A DNA stretch of 64,000 bases from NCBI GenBank assembly GCA_036971615.1, contig JAYKKR010000025.1, positions 496,001 to 560,000 on the forward strand. The letters run 5' to 3'. The position numbers and the translations under genes are program-made. Positions 46,801 to 55,966 of this stretch are shown in pieces. The stretch is from Amyloporia xantha (taxonomy: Eukaryota > Basidiomycota > Agaricomycetes > Polyporales > Adustoporiaceae). The notes under the pieces were generated by a model. The model was given only the letters and a program-made list of their open reading frames with translations, ran no database searches and was not told the DNA's origin. Position 1 is the stretch's first letter. Each line of letters begins with the position of its first letter.

Positions 46801-47381
46801 TAATCCTCTCTTAAAGTTCCTCTATCTTCTTCTCCAAAGGCCAAAGATCTTTCATTTAAGCCCAAAATATAAAGGAATAGCTTTTCTTCTTCAGGCCATA
46901 GGTATCCATCTTTATTTATATTTAATGCATCTATTCTTTCTCGAGTTAACTTCTTTGTTGGAACAAAGGTAGGAGGTATCTTGGGTAAAGGAATAAGGGA
47001 CTTCAAAGGATCCTCTGGTATCCTTCTAATAACTCTAGCATCTTCAGGGAATACTCCTGGTACAGGTTTGACTTTCTTATCTACCTTTTTATAAGCTCCA
47101 AAGGTAGACTTATCGCTTTCGAATTCTGGAATATAAGTCCAAAAGCAATTTGGAATTGTCCTAACTTGGGTATATACAGGGGTATTTAAGTCAGTTCTGC
47201 CGGAGGACTGACTGTAACGAGATAGCAATGATAACGACAAAGTACGAGATAGCAAGCACGACGCGCTCCGAGATAGCAGCATACAGGACAAGAGCAACGG
47301 AAATGAGGTAGGGTTGGGCATATATGTATCATATGGCATATGGGGCATATAGAAAGACAAGTCCGAATTGGATAAGTGCAT
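43881..47381 (-). CDS. Element 2 Pol: RT, RNase H, integrase
   Basis: An open frame of 1166 codons. The RT has VYEPSQSSYRSRWFCVTKKN, LRIVHDLQPLN and the active site VFIDDLPV, in which F replaces the usual Y before IDD. RNase H starts VYMSIDSSIVAVGFILSQ. The integrase has an HHCC zinc site (HEKLGHRGVHGVF, CHECQIW) and a core with YVDVMFMPKAHGYHY, VVTDNGSEMAGAFE and ATGLVEQGHFVIRE, giving the D, D, E set in an unusual setting. The N-terminal 70 residues are low in complexity and may not be translated. A possible donor GTAAGG at 47436, inside the end of Gag, hints that Gag and Pol could be joined by splicing rather than frameshifting; this is inference. Confidence 0.85.
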   Translation of the reverse strand: MHLSNSDLSFYMPHMPYDTYMPNPTSFPLLLSCMLLSRSASCLLSRTLSLSLLSRYSQSSGRTDLNTPVYTQVRTIPNCFWTYIPEFESDKSTFGAYKKVDKKVKPVPGVFPEDARVIRRIPEDPLKSLIPLPKIPPTFVPTKKLTRERIDALNINKDGYLWPEEEKLFLYILGLNERSLAFGEEDRGTLREDYFTPYIIPVEPHEPWAFPNIPIAPGIKDRVIKLLKEKISAGVYEPSQSSYRSRWFCVTKKNGDLRIVHDLQPLNKVSIRDAGSPPILDDFVEPFAGRQCYTVFDLFWGFDARKVHPNSRDLTSFMTPLGLLRITSMPMGYTNSPAEFQNCMTFILQEEIPHVANVFIDDLPVKGPTTQYLDEEGKPETLKENPGIRRFIWEHAIDVHRIMHRVGEAGATFSPKKIQLCKPEVVIVGQKCTPDGRLPEDGKVSKILKWPELKTVKNVREFMGLCGTVRIWIKDYSAIARPLVELTRKDAVFVWDERRQEAFEHLKQLVASAPALRPIDYTSDRPVYMSIDSSIVAVGFILSQDDEQGKRRPARYGSLPFNEREARYSQPKLELFGCYRALRHWRLYLIGIKNLILEVDAKYIKDMLNKPDLQPNATINRWIQGILLFTFELRHIPADKHRGPDALSRREPTEEDILETAESDGWLDDIALLSFYIQPVPIKIPTFLPSCLAINSKQEKNLLDIQHFLKTLETPIFPTSQAKQRFLKKATQFFLQGAAMFKRRKGKTPLLVVFMPDKRIAIMTHAHEKLGHRGVHGVFYHIRDRFFWPHQFQDVKHHVSSCHECQIWSTKRVEIPPTIRSPVTIFTQIYVDVMFMPKAHGYHYIVAARDDLTHAAEGRALKKANSTELARFFWEEIICRYGHITEVVTDNGSEMAGAFEKLLQRYGIPQIRISPYNKHATGLVEQGHFVIRESILKDCGKKISSWPYRVPHAFFADKITTCRSTGFSPYFLMFGTDPVLPFDLTEATFLVKGFKSGMSTAELLALRLRQLEKRPADMERAAQTIVRARIRSKAQFEQKFEHRLRKERLKPKDLVLVRNSQRDAGLTSKYSQRYLGPYEIVRARKSGSYILKELDGTVMLKAVAGFRLLPYKPRVPRDLYLENIEADSSSEPVTEEDDSNSDSMFASESSDDWIASDNDDQWNAWD

Positions 47382-47403
47382 AGGGGCATTATAAGTCCTC
47401 CAC

Positions 47404-50400
47404 CTACTTCGAGTTGAAGGGACGAAAAGACCTTACCTCGCCGAACATAGCCAGTTCGACACAATACTCTACCATCGGCTCAATGAGCACAGCCGTTGCC
47501 TCCGCAATCATATCCTGGATATGACCACGTGTTTCGTCTCGAAAGGCTTGAAGATCCTCCGGCGTAGCGTACCTTGCATACGGATCCTCTCCCGTACTTG
47601 CACTACTACCAACTGGTGAGGGAAGACCTGACAGACTTGCTCGAGGCTCGCTGCAGGAACGCGCTTCGTATTCGAATTCGGAGACCAAAGATGGCGGAGG
47701 CGTGGGAGGGACGGACGGTAGACTGACCTCATTCGAGACGTCAACGTCGTCTAGGTAGGAAACGGCCGAATCTGATGCCACGCGCGCATGGTAGACGAGA
47801 GGCGTCGGAAGAGCCGAGACCGGCGTCGGCGCGTCAGGTACGCATCGCTTCATCGTGCTGCCTCTAGTTTCGGAGGGCTGAAAGAGTAAGGAATGAAGTG
47901 AGCCAGATTTGCTATTTTGCAGATGATCGTTGGCGGAGGCCAATCCGACTGCGCTTACAGGTAAAAGGGTGGTTGGCAGCGTAATTTCGCCCAATCCATC
48001 TGATAACGCCGTTGCGGAAACCGTGTTTTGAAGTGAGTCGACTAGAGTTTGAACTAACAGCTTGATTTCGTCTGACTCCCAGACTACGTCTCCCGACAGA
48101 GACGTCGTCGAGCCCTTCGCGCCTTCGTCGACTGCCGGCTGACGTTGGCGGGGGTCCTGCGTACGATCTTCCGGTCGCGCCGTAGCATCGAGTAAGGCAG
48201 CACGGGTACTGACGAAGTTAGCCGCACCGTCCTTGCCGTCATTTTCGATCACGTCAATTTGTTCGATGTCCATTGGCTCGCTCGCGTAGGCCGAGCTGGC
48301 GTCGTCTTTCTCCACTCCTTCGGCTAGGCTGGGCGGTTGCGGCAGTAGGTCGAAGTTTCCGGAGTAGGAGGCGCTGTTGTTCGTTACGCTGGGGGCGTAC
48401 CACACTCGACCAGGAGGATAGCCATATACGGGGTAAGGGGCGTAGTAGAAAGGGGGAGGTATACACGCATTCGTTACGTGACTAGGCGCAGGCGGTCCTG
48501 CAAGCAATTGAACAGTCTTGCTCTTGTCGAGCGATACTTCATGCGGTTCGTGTATCGGACTGCGCGCGCGCTGTTTAGCCTTGCCGGTGTTTCGTTGGTC
48601 GTTGCCAGGCTGGTCAGAAGGAGAGTTGAGATGAAGGTGCCCGTACTTTCTTTCGAAGATTTCTCTCCGTTTCAACTGCACCACTTTCTTCCTCTTCTTT
48701 CTTTCCTGCTGCTTCATTCTCGTAATCTCCCTCCCTAATCTTTCCAGCCTTTCGTCCTCCTCCTCCTGTGCTCGAATCGTGGCAGCGTCGGCGAATCCGT
48801 AAGGCGCTGGCTGCGTCTCGAGTTGGACGGCAGTCGACGTTCCAGTTTTGGCGCTAGAGCTGTCGGCGGAGTCGTCCGAGTTCACGTGAAGGGTTTTGTT
48901 CGTGGAGTCGTCGAAAGGCGTCGGCGCAGCGCAAACGGCTAAACCGTCAACAAGTGGCGCACTGGCGCTGTTATCCGTATGATCCGGGTGTTCAGTAGCT
49001 TCCCCGTGGTCGAGATCGTCGGTACGAATAGTATTGTCGATCGTAGGTATGATGTTGGAGAGACTAGGGAGATTGCGCGTGTATACTGCAGGGCGTACCG
49101 TGTCTACGCAAAGACAGCGGTCCTGATCGTCTGAGTCTTGCAGGTCGTACTCGAACACAGGTTGCGTGTCTAACGCCAACGCGTCCAGCACGTGGCCTCG
49201 GGTGTCGGTGTCACTGCCCGAGTCGGGATATTCGGGGCTAGGGAGTCGTCGAACGTCGGACACGGCGTAGGTTTCACGCGCGCTGCGGTGTTCGTCGGAA
49301 GGACGGTTATTATAGTGGAGGTCAGAAAAAGGAAAAAAACGGATGTAGGCCTGTCCTTGTCGCTCAAAGGGATAGGTCCGAGTGTTGTATACTCCTGGAG
49401 GGCCGGCTGCATGGCCAGTAAGGCTAGCATCGGGCAGCATCCAGTCCTCATAGCGACAACCTTCCCAGATCCCGAACGCTTGCGGATATGCGATGGTTGG
49501 CGCAAGCTCCGCTTCGTACGACTCAGCGTCGTAGGTCCCGGGAGCTACTACAGGCGTGGTACCATCTTGCTCGCGCCCGGCGCGGATGAGAAAAACATCG
49601 AGTAAATCACTGACGGAGTATTGAGTGTAGTCAACTTGGGCGTCGGGTGCATTCTCGGGCACCGCGAGCAATTCGAGATGATTCGCGTTTGTAAAAGGAT
49701 GTTTGAAGATAAGATACGTTCCGTCCGTTCGTTCGTCGATAGATATGTGGTTGCCACGCTGCCAAGGTCGTCCGAGCAGCATGCCAAACGGGACTTGTTC
49801 GGCGACGTACAAGTTGGCCCACGTCGTCGTGCCTCCGCAGCGCAAGGGGACGTTCTGTACAAGCCCTATTAGACGACCCTCTCCCCCGTTAGCGTCTTTC
49901 ATCGTAATTTGCAGACTTTTGTCGAGAGGCCTGCAGATGACTTGCTTCCAGACACGTTGATGCACGATGTTGATCATTGATCCTGTATCGACGATGGAGT
50001 CGACAGGGTTACCGTCACACTCGACTGTCAGGTGGATGAGGGCGCCGCGGTTGTGCGTGACGATCGTTGCTGCTACCTGCGCGGCGTCGGGAGATGGAGT
50101 AAGTCGTTTGTATTTAATAACATTTTGAAGCTGTTGATTTACCTCTTTAGACGATCCAATAACTTCGCCCACTGACAGCGTTAACGGTGTATTAAGAATT
50201 CGATCGAGTATGGTTAGAGGTTGGACATGGCGAGAGACGGCTGACTGTAGAGGCGTTAATCGTTTGGTTTTGTCTCCGGCAAGGCCAGCTTTGCTTACCG
50301 AATCAATTCCTACGGCCGGCGTAGGGAGGATAGGGTCTTCCATTATGGCGTCGTCGTCAATCTCGACGGTGGGTTTGCGAGCGTTGGCAGGAACAGATGG

Positions 50401-51936
50401 ACGATTACGGGAGGAGTCTGGTAGGGAAGGTTTAGCTGTGGCTGGAGGAACGGCAGGTCGGGGATTCCCGCGCTCCATCCCATCGGCCTTGCGGGCCCAT
50501 GCAGGCTTCGGCGGAGGGAATACCCCTTCGAAACGTACCTTTCGAGCTTCCTTGGTAGTTTTCGGAGAGCGTTCCGCAGGTAAAACAAAAATGTCAGACT
50601 CCGAACCGCTGTCAGAGCTGTAATAGAAGACGTTGGGAGAGGTGATAAAGTTCGTTTGGACGGCTTCCTGCCGCTTTTGTACTGCGTGAACAATAGGCTC
50701 TGTCCCATTGCGCCTAATGGGGGAACCGTCTGCCATAACAATTCTGCCCATATTGTCCTTACGGACAATCCCTTTGTTGATCATGTCATTTATTGTGTTA
50801 CAATAATTAAGAGTATGGCCAGGTTTCCCACACCCAAAACACAATGTATCTCTTCGCATATTGTCTCTAAATTCATTGTTCTGTGAATTCAGTGGTCCAG
50901 AACTATTCCGGGGTGGTCTAGAGGTGTACATAGGTCCGGATGGGGTTTCTGATACCATTACTGGTGGTTTGACTATAAATTTAATATCCCGGTCTTTTTT
51001 CAAGGCTTTATAATATAAAGCGGCATAGTTAGTATCATTAATGTCCATAGTTTGAAGCCGTTTAATTAAAACTTCCATTTCTTCTTGACTTTCTGCCTGA
51101 AGCCGATCTTCATTGTTAAGCGCCCTCAGACGCTGGCGCGCTGTAGGTCCAGCTTCTGCTCGCTTGGCTCGCAGCTTTTCTTTTGCTGCTGTCCGTTCAT
51201 TATGTCGTAACTTTTCAGCTCTTGTTTCTTTACTACTTTTTCTAAGCACGTCGTCATCATCTGAATCACTAAAATCTGGATCTGATGATCCTGATCGATC
51301 TCGATCACTTAGATCATCAGAGTCAGATGAGAAACCATCGGCGTCAAACCGATCGCGTCTAAACATTTCTTCAAGTGCTGTTAGTATATCTGCTACATCA
51401 AAAGGGTCTTTCAAATTGTGTGTCGTTTTTCGTCGCAGAATACGAAGTTCAAGTCGAGCTTGAATATGTTTGGGTATTCCATACCAAAAATATTCCTTGA
51501 ACGTTGCTTCATCAATCAGAGTAGTATTCAAGAGCCATCCTGCTATTCTTTGGAAACCTCGGTCATAATTTCTGACATCTGACATTGATCGCATAGGTCT
51601 TCGTCGCATTTTACGACAATATTCTTTTAGATCTTGTTTCTTGAATCGCCTTTCATTCCGGTCTGAATCATATAATTTCTTTAGTTGATCTTTCAACTCG
51701 TCCCAGTTAGGGGTGATGTAATGAGGGAGTGCTTCTAATACTTCCCTGACTGAACTACTGCAGTATCGTCGTAAAGTCTTACACTTTTCTGTTTCATCGG
51801 TAACATTATTGTAAGACAGCAAAGCTTCGTATTCTTCAAGGAATTCTTTTATATAAGAAGACTGTCCTTTAAAGGTTCTAGGTGCTGATTTCGAGCCCCG
51901 TATGGGCATATCATGGACTGATCGTGCTGCTGCCAT
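47404..51936 (-). CDS. Element 2 Gag and protease polyprotein
   Basis: An open frame of 1510 codons. The N-terminal part is a capsid-like domain (KSAPRTFKGQSSYIKEFLEEY, LPHYITPNWDELKDQLKKLY). A CCHC knuckle CFGCGKPGHTLNYC lies near residue 365 and an aspartic protease motif DSIVDTGSMINIV near residue 650. The remaining half is long, polar and disordered, with a basic coiled-coil stretch (ERLERLGREITRMKQQERKK) and no known domain, which is much longer than usual. Codon composition changes inside the gene: the capsid part is AT-rich while the part beyond the protease is GC-rich. A serine/threonine-rich extension upstream of the ATG (to about 52200) is open in frame but lacks an ATG. Confidence 0.85.
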   Translation of the reverse strand: MAAARSVHDMPIRGSKSAPRTFKGQSSYIKEFLEEYEALLSYNNVTDETEKCKTLRRYCSSSVREVLEALPHYITPNWDELKDQLKKLYDSDRNERRFKKQDLKEYCRKMRRRPMRSMSDVRNYDRGFQRIAGWLLNTTLIDEATFKEYFWYGIPKHIQARLELRILRRKTTHNLKDPFDVADILTALEEMFRRDRFDADGFSSDSDDLSDRDRSGSSDPDFSDSDDDDVLRKSSKETRAEKLRHNERTAAKEKLRAKRAEAGPTARQRLRALNNEDRLQAESQEEMEVLIKRLQTMDINDTNYAALYYKALKKDRDIKFIVKPPVMVSETPSGPMYTSRPPRNSSGPLNSQNNEFRDNMRRDTLCFGCGKPGHTLNYCNTINDMINKGIVRKDNMGRIVMADGSPIRRNGTEPIVHAVQKRQEAVQTNFITSPNVFYYSSDSGSESDIFVLPAERSPKTTKEARKVRFEGVFPPPKPAWARKADGMERGNPRPAVPPATAKPSLPDSSRNRPSVPANARKPTVEIDDDAIMEDPILPTPAVGIDSVSKAGLAGDKTKRLTPLQSAVSRHVQPLTILDRILNTPLTLSVGEVIGSSKEVNQQLQNVIKYKRLTPSPDAAQVAATIVTHNRGALIHLTVECDGNPVDSIVDTGSMINIVHQRVWKQVICRPLDKSLQITMKDANGGEGRLIGLVQNVPLRCGGTTTWANLYVAEQVPFGMLLGRPWQRGNHISIDERTDGTYLIFKHPFTNANHLELLAVPENAPDAQVDYTQYSVSDLLDVFLIRAGREQDGTTPVVAPGTYDAESYEAELAPTIAYPQAFGIWEGCRYEDWMLPDASLTGHAAGPPGVYNTRTYPFERQGQAYIRFFPFSDLHYNNRPSDEHRSARETYAVSDVRRLPSPEYPDSGSDTDTRGHVLDALALDTQPVFEYDLQDSDDQDRCLCVDTVRPAVYTRNLPSLSNIIPTIDNTIRTDDLDHGEATEHPDHTDNSASAPLVDGLAVCAAPTPFDDSTNKTLHVNSDDSADSSSAKTGTSTAVQLETQPAPYGFADAATIRAQEEEDERLERLGREITRMKQQERKKRKKVVQLKRREIFERKYGHLHLNSPSDQPGNDQRNTGKAKQRARSPIHEPHEVSLDKSKTVQLLAGPPAPSHVTNACIPPPFYYAPYPVYGYPPGRVWYAPSVTNNSASYSGNFDLLPQPPSLAEGVEKDDASSAYASEPMDIEQIDVIENDGKDGAANFVSTRAALLDATARPEDRTQDPRQRQPAVDEGAKGSTTSLSGDVVWESDEIKLLVQTLVDSLQNTVSATALSDGLGEITLPTTLLPVSAVGLASANDHLQNSKSGSLHSLLFQPSETRGSTMKRCVPDAPTPVSALPTPLVYHARVASDSAVSYLDDVDVSNEVSLPSVPPTPPPSLVSEFEYEARSCSEPRASLSGLPSPVGSSASTGEDPYARYATPEDLQAFRDETRGHIQDMIAEATAVLIEPMVEYCVELAMFGEVRSFRPFNSK

Positions 51937-52299
51937 GTTTCTTATCGTCTGGGGTGTGCTGGTACTACTGGATAAAACTGAAGTACTGGGTACTGTGGTG
52001 GGTACTGGTACTGTTGGTGCTGATACTGAGGTTGTACTGGGTAAAACACTGGGTAATAAACTACCTGATGGGGTGTTACTACTTGGCGAGTGCTGGCTTG
52101 GTGGTGAATTGGAATTACTGGAAGGAGTAACAGAGGATACTGAGGATATCTCTGTTGATAAAGTAGATGGTGAGTCTCCACTGGAGTGCGACAGCTTGTC
52201 TGTGGCAATACGTATGTAGTGGAGGGATACAGTTTGGAAATGGAGTAGATTTAGAATAAACTAATTTCCAATTCTACCCCTCGCGGTGGGCTCCAACTT

Positions 52300-53343
52300 T
52301 GACGTGCGAAAGAGTGACTATAAAAAAAATAATCACAATTTCCTGAGATAACCGGTCCTGATCCAAGACGGGTAGTTTCTCAGTTGTTCTTGTAGAATAT
52401 TAGAATATATTTGTTGTTTTGAGTGGTTTAGAGTGACTTTAATCAAAAAGTCAAAGCAATGATAAATGTGGACAAGCCTTCTTGACTTTCACACAGTGAA
52501 TCACACTTTAGAGAGTAACAGTAGCTTTATTCAGCTGTACAAACTTATGTACCTAGGCTGAAGCTTAGAGCAGAGTGACCACAAGGGCAAAGGTCAAGAG
52601 GTGATCTCAGGGAGGAAAAAAATGAGATGTTCTCTGCTCTGAAGTGGGCCTTTATATACTAAAAGGTGTGGGAATTTTTAGACAATAGAAAATCTCTAAC
52701 AATAAAGTAGAGTACAATAGGATTTACTAATTTTGGACTTCAATGAGCTACTGAAATCCTTTAGTACGTCTCAAAATATTGAAACAATGGAAATAAAAGA
52801 TATTGTAGTTCATATATGGTAGCTATATAATAGACCGTATGTCCTTCCCAATTCTCTCCTCAATAGGCTTTTATCCTTCATTGTCCTAGGATTCTTTTGT
52901 TCTAGTTGCCTAACTAGGTGAGTAATAGCCAAGGTGTCCCATTGTTGTGCTGTATTTGGAAGTACATCGGACTTGAGACAATTGTGAGTGACTTCCAAAC
53001 TGTCGGGTCCAAGTTTGCTACCTGATTTGGAAGGCATATATAATTTGATATAAGAATTACAAGTAAGGAACATATTAGACTTTGTGTCCAGTCGCCTTAG
53101 ATGGCTCCGCTAATATTAATGACAGGTAACTTTTGTTGCTCTTCTTCATCCATTTCAACCGTCTCTTGAGACACTCCAGCGCACCATAAATCCATCTCCA
53201 ATTCTTCCACTCGCGACCTCCTTTCCTTCTTGATAATGCGCCTGGGAGATGTATTAGTCCATGTTTGACTGGTGAATTATTCCCTCAACTCCGACCCAGC
53301 ACGGCTCATGAGTTGTTTTATTAAACAACATGCGTGCAGGTCA
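52300..53343 (-). repeat. LTR of element 2 (5' LTR in its own sense)
   Basis: 1044 bp, partner of 42177-43220; no difference seen by eye. Confidence 0.92.
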
Positions 53344-53846
53344 CGCTAAGGTTGAAGTACCATTGAAACCGAATTCTACCCCAGTCTCCCTTCCTCCGTT
53401 TCCTTCATCCCCGGCTAAGCGTGAAGTTATGGATAAGCAGATGGATACTTGGCTAGAACTGGGAGTAATCGAACCCTCTAAGAGCCCCTGGGGCGCTCCA
53501 GCATTTATCGTATACCGAAATGGGAAACCAAGGATGGTCATTGATTTTCGAAAGTTGAATGACCAAGTAATACCGGATGAGTTTCCTCTACCCAAACAGG
53601 AGGACATTCTACAAGCCCTTACCGGTCCTCAATGGCTGTCGACTCTCGATGCGCTCTCCGGTTTTACTCAGTTAGAAATGGCAGACAAGGATAAGGAGAA
53701 GACCGCCTTTCGGACTCACCACGGTCTCCACCAATTCCGTCGTATGCCTTTCGGTTTTAGGAACGGTCCGAGTGTCTTCCAGAGGGTCATGCAGAACATA
53801 CTGGCACCATTTCTATGGATATTCGCTCTAGTATACATCAATGATA
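53344..53846 (+). CDS. Outer element RT, N-terminal part
   Basis: Carries the RT fingers and palm: VIEPSKSPWGAPAFIVYRN, RMVIDFRKLNDQVIPDEFPL, LDALSGFTQLEM, HHGLHQFRRMPFGFRNGPSVFQ and the active site VYINDIVV. The first aspartate of the usual YxDD is asparagine here (AAT GAT), so catalysis should be lost. The frame is cut by the foldback element at 53854 and resumes at 55967. Confidence 0.85.
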
Positions 53847-54094
53847 TTGTGGTGCACCTCAACCTCACCGTAAATATAGCTAATTAGCTTGGCATACACG
53901 TGAGGTGTGGCAAGCTAATTAGCTTCGATTGGTATGTCCCCGCACACTGCCAGTACCACCGCCAGATAGCTACCACCTCCTGCCAATTCAAGTACTCAGA
54001 GTCGAGATCACTGATAAAAGCTTTGTCATCGCTGATAAGGCCGTCGGGGCTATCTGGCCGCCAGATAACGTCAGCCACCCGGCGCTCTTACCAT

Positions 54095-54500
54095 CTGCTA
54101 CGTAGTCCCCGACGCCCGACGCCCGCTACCCGTGCTCGCTACTCCCGCCCGCCTGCTACTCCCTGCCGCCCACCGTGCACGCTCGCCACTCTCCGACGCC
54201 CGCCACCCGTGCGCGCTATTATAGTCTACTCCCCGATGCTTATTATGCCCGCTACTCCCCGATGCCCACCACGCACGCTCGTTCCTCCCGCCGCGCACCG
54301 TGCACGCTCGTTCCTCTCTGATGCCCACCACCCGTGCTTGCTATTCCCGATGCCCGCCGCACGTGTGCCTCTCTCCACCACCTGTTCCTCCCCGCTGCCC
54401 CGCCGTGCCCGCTCGTTCCTCTCCGACGCCCGCCATGCGCATGTGCTACTCCCCGACGTCCGCCACCTGCACTCGCCACTCCCCGATGTGTCGGTGTCAT
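54095..54500. repeat. Degenerate GC-rich minisatellite, left arm
   Basis: Tandem units of about 27-30 bp around CCGATGCCCGCCACCCGTGC followed by TCGCTACTCC. The inverted counterpart lies at about 55225-55705. Frames through it (arginine- or cysteine-rich in either direction) are products of the repeat, not genes. Confidence 0.75.
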
Positions 54501-55224
54501 CTTCCATGTGAATCAGTAGTCAACATGACTCGTGTTACATGCAATAATATTCAATATACACATTCATTATAACACTATTAGACATGTAAGCATTACAAGA
54601 ATAACTATAGAGCTCGAGCTCCAATAATGCAATAGTAGTCCTGGCATATAATATGAGAGCACAAAGAAGGTGGCACGGTTGGATTGGGCATACAGCCCGT
54701 TCTATAATAATGGCACAGCGATTGAGATATGTTATATTGACAGTCAAACGGCAAACACACGAGATATCAAGAAGATATCGAAGCGGGCAGAACAAATCTA
54801 TCAGAATAGAAAGAGGAATACAGATGTACAGTGCAGAGACAAGTGATGCATTGGAGGCAACTAGGAGAGGCCACAGGCAGCTCGCAACAGAGTACGCGTT
54901 CACTGGCATAAAGCATTGTAGCGCTAAGATGCCCGACAGGCATAACATTGGTAGGACGGCTCTCCCTGCAGAACAGCTGATGCTGTCTATCTAGCTTTCG
55001 TCCAACTCACGGTCTATTTGTTCATTGCTAAGAAGTCCATAGTTTGTGTTAATGTTGTATATTGGAATGTATACAGAACTCAATATATTACATGTATTTT
55101 ACTGCTAGAGCTGTACCTACATTCACACCACAGCTCGAGACCATCGCCTATTGACGATATGAACAGGCTGACGTACCCAGCTCTAATTTCACTGCCCACT
55201 CCTCCTCCTATGCACACCAACGAG

Positions 55225-55705
55225 ACGTAGAAGGGGAGTGGTGCGCGCGTGGCGGGTGTCGGGGAGTAGCAAGCACAGGTGGCGGGCATCGTAGAGTAGC
55301 GAGTGTGTGCGGCGCGCGACAGGGAGTACTAAGCGGGCATGGTAGGCATTGAGGAGTAGACTATAGTGTGCACGGATGGCGGGTGTCGGAAAGTAGCGAG
55401 CGTGCGCGGTGGATGTCGGGGAGTAGCACGTGTGCGTGGCGGGCATCGGGGAGTAGCAAGCACACGTGGTGGGCGTCGGAGAGTAACGCGCATGCGCGGT
55501 GCACGGCGGGGAGTAGCGGCCGGCGGGAGTAGCGATCGTGCGTGGCGGGCATCGGGGAGCAGCGGGCATAATAAGCATCGGGGAGTAGACTATAATAGCG
55601 CGCACGGGTGGCGGGCGTCGGAGAGTGGCGAGCGTGCACGGTGGGCGGCAGGGAGTAGCAGGCGGCGGGAGTAGCGAGCACGGGTAGCGGGCGTCGGGCG
55701 TCGGG
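55225..55705. repeat. Degenerate GC-rich minisatellite, right arm
   Basis: Inverted counterpart of 54095-54500, units around GGGGAGTAGCGAGC followed by CGGGTGGCGGGCATC. The outer part is near-identical to the left arm; the inner part has its own unit order, so the two arrays have drifted since the arms formed. Confidence 0.75.
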
Positions 55706-55966
55706 GACTACGTAGCAGATGGTAAGAGCGCCGGGTGGCTGACGTTATCTGGCGGCCAGATAGCCCCGACGGCCTTATCAGCGATGACAAAGCTTTTATC
55801 AGTGATCTCGACTCTGAGTACTTGAATTGGCAGGAGGTGGTAGCTATCTGGCGGTGGTACTGGCAGTGTGCGGGGACATACCAATCGAAGCTAATTAGCT
55901 TGCCACACCTCACGTGTATGCCAAGCTAATTAGCTATATTTACGGTGAGGTTGAGGTGTTGTGGTG

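Larger units (their letters stand above)
42177..53343 (-). mobile_element. Nested LTR retrotransposon (element 2), 11.2 kb
   Basis: LTRs of 1044 bp at 42177-43220 and 52300-53343 appear identical. Ends are TGACGTGCG and GCAGGTCA. The flanking duplication is CGCT (or ACGCT, the A being shared with the LTR end). Removing 11171 bp restores the outer frame. Coding is on the minus strand: a Gag-protease ORF (51936-47404), Pol (47381-43881) and a third ORF (43819-43286). A polypurine tract CTGTGGGGTGGT abuts 43220; the primer-site side next to 52300 reads TTGGAGCCCACCGCGAGG. The large ORFs are open throughout, so this is the best-preserved element in the window. Confidence 0.92.
53855..55958. mobile_element. 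Foldback DNA element with about 420-bp inverted arms
   Basis: The first and last about 420 bp (53855-54275 and 55540-55958) are near-perfect inverted copies starting CACCTCAACCTCACCG. An 8-bp duplication TTGTGGTG flanks the element (53847-53854 and 55959-55966); removing 2112 bp rejoins the outer RT frame. Each arm also contains palindromes around AGCTAATTAGCT. The arms continue inwards into GC-rich degenerate tandem repeats of about 27-30 bp. The core (about 54510-55230) is AT-rich with no transposase I can recognise. An 8-bp duplication is known for hAT, P and KDZ-type transposons; the class is unresolved. Confidence 0.85.

Noticed and set aside
54098..54511. Arginine-, histidine- and cysteine-rich frames in the foldback arms
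   Set aside because: They come from the GC-rich tandem units and appear in several frames on both strands.
54535..54994. Overlapping frames of 113-137 codons in the core of the foldback element
   Set aside because: They lie on opposite strands over the same AT-rich sequence and lack any transposase motif.
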